A model generated the notes under the pieces. It did not search any database, was not told where the DNA came from, and saw only the letters and a program-made list of their open reading frames with translations. Made by a program: the position numbers and the translations under genes. A stretch of 64,000 nt of DNA from Paramecium tetraurelia. Lineage: Eukaryota; Ciliophora; Oligohymenophorea; Peniculida; Parameciidae. The stretch covers positions 124,001 to 188,000 of the forward strand of contig NW_001799015.1 in NCBI RefSeq assembly GCF_000165425.1, in the 5' to 3' direction. This document shows, in pieces, positions 48,263-61,000 of the stretch. Numbering within the stretch: position 1 is the first letter of the stretch; every line of letters starts with the position of its first letter.

Positions 48263-48508
48263 TTATATTCAAAAGAGTAAATATAAACCACATTCACAAC
48301 ATTTGGCTATCCCTATATAATTCGAATAATTATTTATTCACAATTATCTTTTAATTGTGTTAATATATATGATCCAATTATTCAAATATATCTCCCATTA
48401 AGGTTCTGTATACAAATATAGATTGTTTGTAATTAGAGATTAAAGAGAGAAAGGGAGAGTAATTATTGAAATTTAAGGATCGATAATAATTTTAAATGAT
48501 TCTGAATA

Positions 48509-49749
<1,241 letters not shown>

Positions 49750-49766
49750 CATAAGTTAATTATATA

Positions 49767-50857
49767 TCATTCAAGAAAATTACAAAGTAACGCACATCTT
49801 TTTGGTTTGGCTTTGTGTTTTATCATTATTCTGCTCCTTCCTGATTGCAAAAAAAGCGTCTCGTTTTTCTCTATTCTCCTTGCTTTCTACAACTTGATTA
49901 GAGTTCCGAATTTAGAATTCTTGTCCTCAATGTACAACTTCTCATTCCTACAGAGCTATTACAACTATCGTACCTCACAACAAATGCAAGATGAGTTCTG
50001 CTAATCGTTATCTCACTAATCTTGACATTGCTCTCATGACCTCGTCCCACTGTCAAAGTTGTCAGATCCTTAAAATTCAAAACCAGGATAGTCTAATTTT
50101 CAATATCTTCTAACACAACATGGTATTTTAGATTTTCGAGATTATACAATGCTAACACGCTTGTCCCTGTGTACACTATGGAAGGATAGAACGATTAGCA
50201 AATTTCACATCTGACACTCTTAGCATTTATTCTAAATTTGTGTATGTTTGTTACTCAGTACAATATTGAGTTTGTTTCGCTTACATTTTCCCAAATAGCC
50301 AAGTCTTCAAGCAATCATAATGCACGTACTTGGTACTACCACAACAACGACATAATGATAACAAAGGATTAGAAGTGTTGCAAGTATGTCCCAAACATAT
50401 TCGGCACATATTTGATGACTCAAATAATGAGGCTTCTACATTTTCAATTTGACTAGCTACATTTTGGTAATGTGTCAAATGTAAGTTGTTTTCATTGCTA
50501 ATACTTAGCACTTTCAGCACCTTCTTCCCTAACTTTATCACATCATTCTGTCTTATTTGTTACTCATTCTTTGACTGAATCCATAAATCCTCAATCTTAT
50601 CTTTATCTCCAATAACGAATTATCCTACAATGCAGTGGCCAAATACTACCATCGTCAATTCTGACATTGAATAGAGTCCTTACTCCATCCTTTCTACTCA
50701 AATTCTAATCAAAAAATGTTTCATTTTCCCCATTTCTACAAAATATTCCAGGTTCGTTTATCAAATATTCCTATATTCTATAATTTTGCGATTCTCCATC
50801 AAACAATTCATAATTCGGCTTATCCCATGTTGTTATTGTTACAATAAGCTCCCCCAT
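49767..50857 (-). CDS. RINGv (MARCH-type) zinc finger plus FHA-domain protein (338 aa)
   Basis: ATG 50855-50857 to TGA 49767-49769. Introns of 25, 23 and 26 nt give exactly 339 codons. The N-terminal region ends in a beta-rich FHA-like segment (GQFVIGDKDKIEDLW). A RING-CH finger follows (MCRICLGHT, LSLCRCCGSTKYVHYDCLKTWL, CEICQSFY), the C4HC3 arrangement of membrane-associated E3 ubiquitin ligases. After it comes an FHA phosphothreonine-binding domain with its core motifs (LTVGRGHESNVKISEITISRT, SKFGTLIKL). No transmembrane helices are present, so it is a soluble E3 or adaptor. The RINGv plus FHA combination is repeated in ciliate genomes as far as I recall, but is unusual elsewhere. Confidence 0.88.
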
Positions 50858-51387
50858 TTCAATTAAAATAATTAAATTATTACAAGAAGTATCATACGCA
50901 AAATTTATTCAGTAATGTGTTATATTATGCACATTTATAAATAAATACTCATAGACTCCCTAAATTCCTCCTCAATCCAATTCTCTATCTTGCGTTACTA
51001 TTCCATATTCCACCCATATTCCACAGTTCTCTCTCCATTCCCCATAGCCAAGTTACTATATGCCTCATTCAAGCACACCCACAACATTCCCTGGAGACAA
51101 TCATTATTAAAAACTGGGTTCTGCCCATTTTTTTATGGCATGCTTAATAATTCAATTATTAATATTTAATATCTTTCTGAAGACTTTATGAATTTAAAAT
51201 CATGTATTGAAAGATTTATTTTATGTAAACCTGTTTAAATAATTGTGTTATCATAATGTGATTAGTTATTCTTTGAATCTAAACTAAGTTTATTAATAAG
51301 GATTATAGATATATATCTAAGGGAGTATAGAAATAATGCATTAATTAACCTGTGTAATATCAATTAGATATGTAAATTATTAATAAA
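50858..51387. other. Spacer around the small minus-strand ORF
   Basis: Apart from the ORF at 50941-51141, this stretch is AT-rich with no recognised gene or repeat on either strand. Confidence 0.45.
50941..51141 (-). CDS. Possible small protein, 3' end unresolved
   Basis: Minus strand from ATG 51139-51141. The frame reads as convincing protein (NDCLQGMLWVCLNEAYSN, NGERTVEYGWNMEQQRK, IENWIEEEFRESMSIYL) with an amphipathic helix, GC content above the flanks, and glutamines from TAA/TAG. It has no TGA before the start of the downstream RINGv-FHA gene. Either a short intron leads to a stop (a 23-nt intron near 51,075 would give a different, closed 59-residue product) or the true end is missed. 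A dynein light-chain-like size is noted but there is no family match. Confidence 0.45.
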
Positions 51388-52296
51388 TCATTATTCATGA
51401 ATAAATGCAACAATCACTGTTATATCGTCACTCTTTCCTCCCATATATCTTAGCCTACTCTGCTTAGCATGCTGAGCGAAAGGTGAATTGTATTTAGGAT
51501 CCAAAGATAATCTATAGGCATAATTAGCAATTGACTTAGCCAATGCTTAAGGATTATTAGGTTCGGTCTTAATAACATCTTCTATGACCACTTGAATTTA
51601 TTAAGCTGACATATTATCAAACAATCCATCAGTTCCCAAGACTAATAAGTCTCCAACCTAAACTTTATGAGTCTCATCTGTAGCTACATTTGGATTGTCT
51701 CCTTCACTTCCAATCTACAATTGATTAATCAAGATACTTGATATGGGAAATTGAATGATTTCTATTATTCTTGAGATTTGTAATTCAATTGATATTTATC
51801 ATCAACTTTGCGATAAATGGCAAATCCTGAATCTCCGACTAAGGAGGATTTCAATTCACTTTTATTTAATGCTACCACACAAACCGTAGTGCTGCCCTTT
51901 GCTTTAGTTACCTTATGAGCTGCAATTATATATTTTTTAGGGTTCTTAAGATCTTCAGGATTCTACTTGAAGGCTTCCTCTAATTTTTTGCATAATTCTT
52001 TGCTATACAACCCTGGATCGATTCCCAACTAAATTCAACTTATCAACAATATCAATTACCTCAGCCCATCCACCAACACCATCTGCTACAACAAGGATCT
52101 TTTTGTCTGCAAATAGAGCATCTTCACCTCCCTTATGGACTTTCTCAGGATGAGGTATCATATGAGATCCATAATTGAAATAGTATTCTTTGGTAGTACA
52201 AAAATTGGTTTGTGTTAGGGTGGTCAATCCAATGGCTGATGCTGACCATACTATTTAATTTCTTAATTATCTCAAATAATTTAAAGAAGGCCTCAT
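51388..52296 (-). CDS. PP2C-type protein phosphatase, PPTC7-like (284 aa)
   Basis: Metal-dependent Ser/Thr phosphatase of the short PPTC7/Azr1 branch, usually mitochondrial. ATG 52294-52296 to TGA 51388-51390; introns of 31 and 23 nt give exactly 285 codons. The start MRPSLNYLRQLRNQIVW is basic and amphipathic, as a mitochondrial presequence. Metal and catalytic motifs: GGEDALFA, VVADGVGGWAE, VGDSGFAIYR, LLVLGTDGLFDNM and GKSDDITVIVAF, in the PPTC7 order. The residues for the two metals (D in ADGVGG, D in GTDGLFDN, D in KSDD) are all present, so it should be active. Lies 42 bases downstream of the superoxide dismutase gene on the same strand. Confidence 0.92.
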
Positions 52297-52338
52297 AATT
52301 AAATTTTAATATTAATGCTTCTCTATTATTATAATATT

Positions 52339-53001
52339 TCATAAATGTGCCTTGTTGACCAAATTTTGGTTAGCGTAGTCCCAATTCACTAAATTAGTTA
52401 AAAACAAATTTGCATAATCGACTCTTCTATTCTAAAAGTCCAAATAGTATGCATGTTCCCAAACATCTAATGTAATCAAAGGATTGTATCCGGATGTTAT
52501 GGGGTTGTCAGCATTCGATGTCTTGACAATACTGACTTTTCCGTCCTTCTCTACTAACCAGGTCCATCTATTGAGAATTAAGAATATTCTTATACCCTGA
52601 TCCAAATTAACTCAAAGCGGCATCTGTGAATGCCTTGCTGAAGGAATCCAAACTGTCGAAGCTTTACAATATCAAATCTTTAACTTATCCAGTTGCAGGG
52701 CCACCACCTTATTATTTCATACTTCTCCAATAAAATCTAATGACTTAATTTTCTAAGATTACGTGTGATTCCAGTTTTGAGCTGCATTATTGAAAATGGC
52801 AACTGTGGCTGGATTTCCAAAAGTATTCTTTACTACGTCTGTAAGACTTTGAGTTTCATAGGGTGTTCCTTTAGTGAGTTCGTTCAACTTGTTCACGTAT
52901 CCAGCATGATGTTTTCCATAGTGAAAACTGATGGTGTTTGCTGAAATATGTGGAGCCAAGGCATCCTAAGCATATGGCAATGGGTCAAGAACGAATGACA
53001 T
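52339..53001 (-). CDS. SOD: Iron superoxide dismutase (202 aa)
   Basis: Converts superoxide to oxygen and hydrogen peroxide. ATG 52999-53001 to TGA 52339-52341; introns of 26 and 28 nt give 203 codons. The Fe/Mn-SOD family motifs are [15 protein letters not shown] (first metal His and the active-site His), [16 protein letters not shown] (second metal His) and [16 protein letters not shown] (metal Asp and His). GGGPATGQ and SGWTWLV complete the pattern. The [11 protein letters not shown] context with Gln at the outer-sphere position from the N-terminal half points to the Fe type. There is no targeting peptide, so it is cytosolic, as in many protists. Confidence 0.95.
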
Positions 53002-53129
53002 TATGATATTTTATTTAATTTATCAAATGCCTTGCCTCTAAATCCTTTAATAACACTAATAAGATATGTTCGTTTAGATATATATTGGGAGAATATATAA
53101 TAATCTTATTTAAAATAAGTAAATTTTAA

Positions 53130-54398
53130 TCATCTTACCGATTAAACCGAAAATGTAATCGGTTCCATTTCTTATTCCTACCCTCTCGATTGACGACCAC
53201 CCTCATTGCTCTAGGCTATCTCATCTGCAGTCTACTTCATTCTTATGATATTCAAACTCAGAATCATCACCAACATTAATATGGGAACAGACATCAACGA
53301 AAGGTAGAGCATGTTATAATTGTATTGATTCCCCAATTCACCCAAACTTACCTTGTCTCTGCCTAAAATATATATAATAAAATTTATACTATAGTAGATT
53401 GATTGAGCAATGCCTACTTTTTTAGCTTCTAGATCATAATGAGTATAATACTTCTGCAGAAATACTACTCCGAGAATGATTTCGTCATCGTTGTCCAAGT
53501 TTTAGAAATTCAAATAACACCTGTATTACAAAAAATAGTTGTATCCGCAATAGGAGATGTAATCCTAGGGAAGTAGGGTTAGGTTTAATTAAGAATTAAT
53601 ATTAAGAATTAGATGTGGGAATTGAGTAGTGTAATGACATACTAATTCATGAAAATAATTATGTTTTACTTATTCGCAATGTAAATTATAGTCATCGTTA
53701 AAAATGTTATGCAGACTATGAAACTTTCTGGTCGACAACATAATTTTGGATGTGCCACTATCAAACAAGATTAATTATTTATTTGACTCCAACATATATT
53801 AGTGAGTGTCATTTGAAACAAGGACAGAATTGGCATAAACATTCCATAGATCACTCCTTGTAGTATTGACATAATGGAGTTGTCCCACATAATTAGATGG
53901 ATTTGGCTTACCTAAAGTCAACAAGGAATTGGCAGAGCAGATTTAATCGCTCAACAATAATCCGAACTATTTAACATCTATGATTGTGTGATTATACAGG
54001 AGGTCAATAAGATTGGCATCCGAATCAGGATACTACTTGCTTAAACCAATGATTCCATCGGCAATAAGAGATTCTAAATCTTGTACTCTCTCAACTTCGA
54101 CAACTGATAAATTGAGTGATTGATTGCCGAATTCGAACAATTGTGTGAATTAGGTACCATAGATGCTTCCCAAACCATAGTCTAATCTCTTTTGCATAAT
54201 CGCTTAACACTTATTGCATTCATAATATTTTCTCCTATCGTTTTGTTTTCCAAATATCCAAAGCGTATCGCTTCCTGTGTCCACAATTAAATTATAAGTG
54301 AAATTATTGGCTGTTATTGGAACACTATAATACACCTATTGCAAATTGATGAGCTGAACATCTAGCGATTACACAGATGCTATTATAAAAATTATCAT
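53130..54398 (-). CDS. Membrane-anchored pepsin-like aspartic protease (413 aa)
   Basis: ATG 54396-54398 to TGA 53130-53132; one 27-nt intron near 53,360 gives exactly 414 codons. Signal peptide MIIFIIASVQSLDVQ, then VYYSVPITANNFTYNLIVDTGSD with the first catalytic Asp (VDTGSDTLWIFG), DGIIGLSKQ, and the second catalytic Asp in LFDSGTSKIML. The C-terminal lobe has EIILGVVFLQKYYTHYDLE, the usual last strand. A single hydrophobic helix (MLYLSLMSVPILMLVMILSL) and a charged tail ending in EPITFSVQS follow, making it a type I membrane protease as in BACE-like enzymes. Only 13 bases separate its start from the stop of the upstream kinase gene. Confidence 0.9.
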
Positions 54399-54411
54399 AT
54401 TTAATAATTAA

Positions 54412-55721
54412 TCATAATCCTGTTTGAACTCTCATCTCGTTACAGAGTTTTTATACCTCTCTAATTGTCTTTAATGGTATATCTTAATCTCTTTAAATAT
54501 TTAAGGGAATATCTGATGTGAACCTGAAACTCAACATACGATAAATCAAATAATATGTTGGATTATTGTTCATGTATTTTTACAACCATTTAAGACAACT
54601 ATATAATTTTAAGAGAAATTTCTAAACATCACAAGTACAAGCCTTTTGAAGGTTAATTTCACCGTAAGTATCTTAAAGAAATTTTGTAAATTCAACTAAT
54701 TTCTCTTGACAAAATTCAATGGACTCAATTAAGGCATGTCCATTATTTATTAATAGATTGATCATTGTCATACCTAAACAAAAGAGATCTTATTATCTAG
54801 CAATCCTCCACGCCTGTATAACCTCATTTGGATTTACAATTTTCCCTAAAATTTGGTAGGGAGTTTTAAAGAATTCAGCTTCAAATTCTGGTCTTGATAA
54901 CTCCTATTCTTAAATTTTTTGAGAGTAACCGAAATCACAAAAACAAATTTTGATCCCTTTTTTTACATAGATACATTATGGATTAAAATTTACCATTCCT
55001 TATAACTTAAGCCATCTGTTAATCCAAAATACTAATTGATCAATATGTTCATTTCCAAACCTCCTTTCGATTAACTAACGTCTTCCGTTAGGTTATAAGT
55101 CTTAAAATTACATATTTAGAATGCATTGCAGATTCGTGTAATCACGAGTGATATTTTATTCCATATAAGATGTTTATTGATTATTTCCTAAATTCTACCT
55201 TAATTGTTCGAGCCCTTACTCAATTGGTAATTCTATGTCATTATTCTCACTTGAATAACAGAATTAATATTCTTCGTGAAATAAGATATTGCTAGGTTGC
55301 ACATCCAAATGGAATATCCAATTTTTATGAAAATAGTTTAATATGTTGAGTAATCGATTACAAATAATAGTAATTGTCTCTAAATTTAATCTGTGCGGGT
55401 GCTAATTTTCCCAATAAAGACAATCCATATCAAGGGTGCCCATATTCATATATGCTGTTGTGATCCACAACATATATTAATTATCGCATTTATCATTCTA
55501 AACTTCACATGTATAACCGCTGATAGCCAATTCTTGCAAACAATAAAGTTCATTCTAAATATATTTATTTTTACTTGATTCATTCCTCTCAACACATCTA
55601 ATGTTAAGATATTATTTTTTAAATTTAAGAACTTATAGACTCGGTCTTCACTCTTTTTACAAATTCCTTGACTTCCTTCCGCAATTTCGACAAGTTGAAA
55701 ATTTTACTATAACTCTTTCAT
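54412..55721 (-). CDS. Divergent protein kinase with HLDVQPSN catalytic loop (429 aa)
   Basis: ATG 55719-55721 to TGA 54412-54414; one 20-nt intron gives exactly 430 codons. Kinase landmarks: Gly-loop region EIAEGSQGICKKSEDRVYKF (the second and third glycines are weak), hinge-like LWITTAYMNMGTLDM, catalytic loop FHLDVQPSNILF instead of HRDLKPEN, then a roughly 100-residue insertion, DFG in CFCDFGYSQKI, and an activation-loop end RPEFEAEFFKTPYQ. The catalytic Asp, Asn and DFG Asp are kept, while the HRD Arg is Leu and the catalytic-loop Lys is Gln, so activity is uncertain. It may be a ciliate-specific kinase family. The divergent thioesterase starts 62 bases away. Confidence 0.75.
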
Positions 55722-55783
55722 TTAATCCTATATTATTTAATCTGCTACGTTCAAAGGAATTTCTTATTACATTATTAATTATA

Positions 55784-57013
55784 ATGACATTACCAAAATT
55801 TTCATTGCTTGCTAATAAATTGGCCCAAATACGAGCCAAACAGCTAGCCTTAAATTTTAGAGAGGATTAACTCAAGCCTTTGATTTTATCAGATTCGAAA
55901 ATCAATTAATTGGTTCCAAACTTCTTTACAAGTCAAAATAATTTCGAGTTGTTTGAGCTCAAAGATGAATACAAGACAATACCTGACTCCCAAAACTTTA
56001 ACAGTACTAGCAACACATTTACTTAATTGAAAATACCTATAGGATAGAATTAGAAATTAAGAACCCAATTTACTAAATTATAAACAAAATATGCAAGAAT
56101 AGGGAGACTATTGGAAGTGTTAGATTTATAAGTAGGTTTTGTAGGATACAAACATGCCTACGCTGATTTCTCTAATCGCTAAATAACAATAGCAACATTA
56201 GGAGTTTACGATTTTCTATTCTATAAATAAGAATTTGATTATAACAAAGACATTATAATGAATTCCTATATAAGTTATGTTGGCAAATCCTCAATTGAAG
56301 TTAATAGTGATTTATTTTAAGATAACTAATTGGCTGCTACAGTGTCCTTCGTGATGGTAAGTAGGAATGCAGAAAAGTATGACTAAGCTCAGCCTGTCCC
56401 GCAGTTGTTGGATGAATTGCATCCTGACATTAAGGAATCCTGCTTTATTCGCAAACAGCTAGGAAAACTGAACTAATAAAGGCGAATTTAAGAGTCCAAA
56501 CTATAATAGGAACCACCTAATCAAAATGAATCAAGATATTTGCATGATATGATGAAAAAAAGAGATGATAGTCTCTTTATAAGTCAAACAGAATTAGATA
56601 AGAACATTATGATGCATACTTAAGATAGAAATCTCCATGGTAAAGCCTTTGGTGGTCATATAATGAAGGAAATCATTGAATTAGGTTGGCTTGTGGGTTA
56701 TAAACATGCCATTGGAAATGATGTGTTCATCATCCACATTTTTGATGTAACTTTCCTTGCTCCAGTTGCAATAGGTAGTATAATCAATCAATCCGGAAAG
56801 ATCTGTTATGTAGAAGACGACATAATGATAATTTAAGTGTAAGTGGATGTCCACAATTACAAAGATAGCAAGGTAACAATTTTGAAAACATCTGAAGTCT
56901 ACTTGGCTATGAAATCATCAGTGCCAATCAAACAAGTTTAGCCGTAGACATACGAAGAAGCAATGTTATTCTTGCATGGCAAAAGATTGATGGAAAAATT
57001 GAAATATGATTGA
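55784..57013 (+). CDS. Double-hotdog acyl-CoA thioesterase, ACOT9-like (409 aa)
   Basis: Hydrolyses acyl-CoA to free fatty acid and CoA, usually in mitochondria. Intronless, ATG 55784 to TGA 57011-57013, 410 codons. The N-terminus MTLPKFSLLANKLAQIRAKQ is basic and amphipathic, as a mitochondrial presequence. Two hotdog units are seen: the first with GRLLEVLDLQVGFVGYKHAY and later SIEVNSDLF, the second with NLHGKAFGGHIMKEIIELGW, DVTFLAPVAIGSIINQSG and VDVHNYKD. The HGKAFGGHIM segment is the acyl-CoA-binding helix of the ACOT9/10 branch. Length (409) and the two-domain layout agree with that family. Confidence 0.85.
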
Positions 57014-57271
57014 ATATCAAGTATTAACTTCTTAGTGTTTTCATTAGAAATTCTATTCTAAGCACATTCTTTTATAAACTAATCTTTTTCAATCGGAAAG
57101 GATAAAACAGAACTAAATTCTCTAAGAATACTATTTATTATTTAATTAATTTTACTAAGCTGATAATAAAAATTCCAACAGAACTGTAATATCAATATAA
57201 TTGTAAATAGATTGTGATATTGAATAGTAAGTAATCTAAGGTAATCGATTGAAAAAAAAAAAATTTTGACA

Positions 57272-57871
57272 TCAATATAATTTATCATTATAATTCTGTT
57301 TTTATTTATGTAAATCAAGATATGATTTACTTATGATCTAAGATTATGGACTTGAATACTTGATTTATTAAGATAATTTAGGTGTAAATGTACAAGTATT
57401 AATAATCTATTATTCTTTCTCTTCTTTAAGCTTTTTTATTTTCAATTGCTTCTTTTTTTGAAATATTTCATTTCTATCAACTACTGATAGGCCAACCCAA
57501 TCTTTGTAATGAGATAAATCTTGTTTGATCGAACTCTCTTAATGTTTTAGCTCTCTGAATTCGGAAATCTACTTAAAAAGAGCCATGGATTGTGGTCTGT
57601 ACATTTATTATTTTGTTATAGTTTTTGGAGTCTAACTCTGAGTGGAAGTTGTTTCTGGAACCTTAGTATGTTTTTGCGTTTGTGCTTGAACCTTGGGCAC
57701 TTGAGGTTTAACGAAGAATTTCAAATTCATAAATATGGTCTTTTTCATCTACTAATTTTGTAAATGAGGTTTATAATCCATCTAATTCTTTTTTTAAGTA
57801 CTCATCAGATTACTTAATCTTGATAAATTTTCTTTTAAGGTGTAGTCATCCAATGCTGTTGATTAATTCAT
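57272..57871 (-). CDS. Small basic coiled-coil protein, hypothetical (199 aa)
   Basis: Minus strand, ATG 57869-57871 to TGA 57272-57274, 200 codons, intronless. Basic and Gln-rich throughout (VPKVQAQTQKHTKVPE, YRPQSMALFKQISEFREL, QKKKQLKIKKLKEEKEQQ). A NTCTFTPKL segment near the C-terminus resembles the FxPxL/TFxPKI end motif of some flagellar and ciliate cytoskeletal proteins, but this is a weak likeness. No named family. Many glutamines come from TAA/TAG. Confidence 0.6.
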
Positions 57872-58056
57872 TACTACTAATTTATTAATATCATTTTTAA
57901 TTCATTATTAGATTATATTGATAATCATACACACTATTCTCACTTCATTTTAATAATATATAAATGCTTCAAACTCATATCTGTATTATATAATTAAAAA
58001 GCTCGTTGCAAAAAAAGATATTTATTTGTTTTATATTTTATTTATTGCTTTCCATC

Positions 58057-61000
58057 ATGAGTAAGATATTTTTGAGAGGCGGAGGTTGTGGAGCCTCTAA
58101 AAAAATTTAGAAAAAGCACGAATAAGAAATGGAAAGAGGGAAACAAAAAGTTGATTTGACCCAAAAAGAGAGAATGGCTAAGCTTATCCAATAACATAGC
58201 GAAGTTATTTTCAAAAACTCACCAATTGCTATGAGTGAGAAGAAGAAACTGATGTCCAGCTTCTAATTCTTCTTGGATAACAGGTAAGAATTGTGGGGAA
58301 TCATAGTGGATAAGGAGGAATCATCCCAAATTATTGACATCATCTTAACAAATCTCAAACCACTATTGGAATCCTTAAAAATCCTCATTAAAGGGTTCGT
58401 AGCTTATTCTGTCTACTTATCTCAAATCATCTAACTGTTATCTTGGATTGTCTTTTGTTTCTATACCAATGCGCACTCGAAAAAAGAAAATAAGGACAGA
58501 TTTATGAATGTCAAAGATTAAACTGAATACTTAGAGTTAATCACCCAAATAAAGACAGAAATAGATATAGAAAAAAACATCGATAAATACTAGAATAACT
58601 TAGAATACGAACTTTACATTATGGAGTCAATATTTACCATTGTTCCGACTGACAGTGATGAAGCTTAGGAAATAGCAGCTTCCTTTCTTATTGGGGCAGC
58701 TACCTCGTTTCTTTCCTTCTCTATCAATGATCAATTCTTGACTAGTCTAAAGAAGGGTGTTATCTACATTTACAACGAGCATGATAAAGCCAGCAGAAAG
58801 AAAATTCTTAAGGTCATTTTTGCTTTATTATAACTCAAATATGAAATCATAAACAAGATTTAGAAAAGCGAGTTAAAATAAGACTTCATTCACTTGGATC
58901 GATTAAATACAGTTTATAAGGAAGTAGTCAGCAAATCTTCAGACTGGCAAGTCTGGTGCACATGGACTAAAGTGTTATCTTAATTATTCTAATAAAAACT
59001 GATACTCCCCCTGGAAAAAATATAGAGCCTTAAAATATCAGATTAACATTATATTCATAAAAATGAAAATACAAAAACATGCTGGTTGAATATTGACAGT
59101 AGATTAATTGAAAGTGATGCAACTGCAAAATTAATATATCAAAATACAGAAGAATTATAAGAACTTGGTAGATTGTAATATTCAATTTTATACGGATATC
59201 AATAAATGCCAAATTTTGAATCATTATACTCCTCCAAACTCACATAATCGATAGAAAAAGAGAATTTTGATGCATTTCAATTCAATTTAAGTTCAGTGTC
59301 AATTATGTTGCATAATGCTTAGGAAATCAAAAAAGCCCAGGTCTAATTGCAATAGCATGTTGAATTATTGAGTACGACAAACAAATCTAAGGTTTAAGAT
59401 ATTGAAAACCTTCTTGTCAAAGCAATTAATAACACAATCTTATTGTTGGAGTCCATTTATTCATTGCATGAAATTGAAAATCCAAGAGATAATGAATTAG
59501 ACTCTCCAAAGTAATAATTAGCGCAACAAAGTGTAATTTTTTTTAGTCAAAATTTATAAAATCCATCCCCTGGTAAAAAAAATGACGATGATAATGTATG
59601 GTTAGATGAAATTGTCAAATTGAAAAAAAGTTTAGGCAAAAAATTTATCACCTTCTTCTTAAAAAGTTTACTTCTCAAAACTAACAATTAATCAAAAGAA
59701 AAGGCATTAATAGATGACGAAACAAAAGAAGAATACAAAATAGACTTCATCTTAAATTAATCAAAAAAAGAAAAAGATTAAATTATTCAAGAGGATTTTT
59801 AATAATATTAATTTAATGTATTAGATCTTTTGGAAGAAATTGAATTGAGAAGAATCAAAAAAAAAAAAACTAAGACTCCTAATTATTCTCAAATTATCGT
59901 TAATTATAAGTAGGATCCATTTTAAATAGAAACTCTTTAGTTATTGTAGACGAGACTCAAGTATATCAAAATTAAACCTTCTAAACATCAAATGAAGAGC
60001 GAGGAAGAATACAAATTTGGATTTAAAGAAGGAATTAATTTGTTATAGGAAGGATCAGCATTCCTTCGATGGAATCTAAGATTGCTAGTTAGAATGAAGT
60101 TCTACATTTAAGAACTAAGTTCAAACTAACATAATGACAAGTAAGCAAATTAACAAACAAATCAAATAATAGACTCCTTAAAAGGATTTTCATAATAATT
60201 ATCTTCAATAAAAGCTATTCAAAAATGCATTAAGTTTTTTTATAGCAAATATGAGGCTTGTATAAAGTATTAACTAATTGGAAAGGTCTCATAAAAAAGA
60301 AATGTTATATATTAAGTTTTGAAAACTATAACTTTAAAAAAGTTTGAAACTCTCAACATGGTTTATTAAATTCACAAGGAAGCAATAAGAAAAGTAAAAA
60401 ATGTAGGAGTAATTTACATATGCTAATCAATATTTTAAGCTATCTAAAATGAGCATGAGACATTTCTAGAAGATATTGTTCAACTTAAAAGGGCTATTTA
60501 AATGATCATCGACATATTAAATGCGAATGAAAAAAACAACAAAAAAGACTAGGATGAATTCAAAATTTTTTTAAATAATGATATTTTCAACTAAAATTAA
60601 ATAGAAGATCCAGAAAATCATTCTACATGGTTGGCAAATAAGGATGCCCTTTTTAAAATAACTTTATATTATTAAAATTATTGCCAATCTAATAAAAATT
60701 GGTAGAAAAAGAATAAAAATTCCTCTTAAGATGTTACTTAGCAAATTGAGAAGAAATAATAATCGATAAAAGATTACATTGAAAAGATTGAACTAGCTTA
60801 AGGTTACAAAACGATTTAGGAGGAAGATGACACTTTTAAAACAGAATTATATAAAGAAGTAAAATAGCACCTAAATTCTTTATTAGAGTTAACCATCTAA
60901 AATGAATAAGACAATTTAAATGCTGAATGGAATTCTCCTTTAAAAACGAAAGAATTTTTTAATTCATTATTTAATATCATAAAGGACATTGAACATTAGG

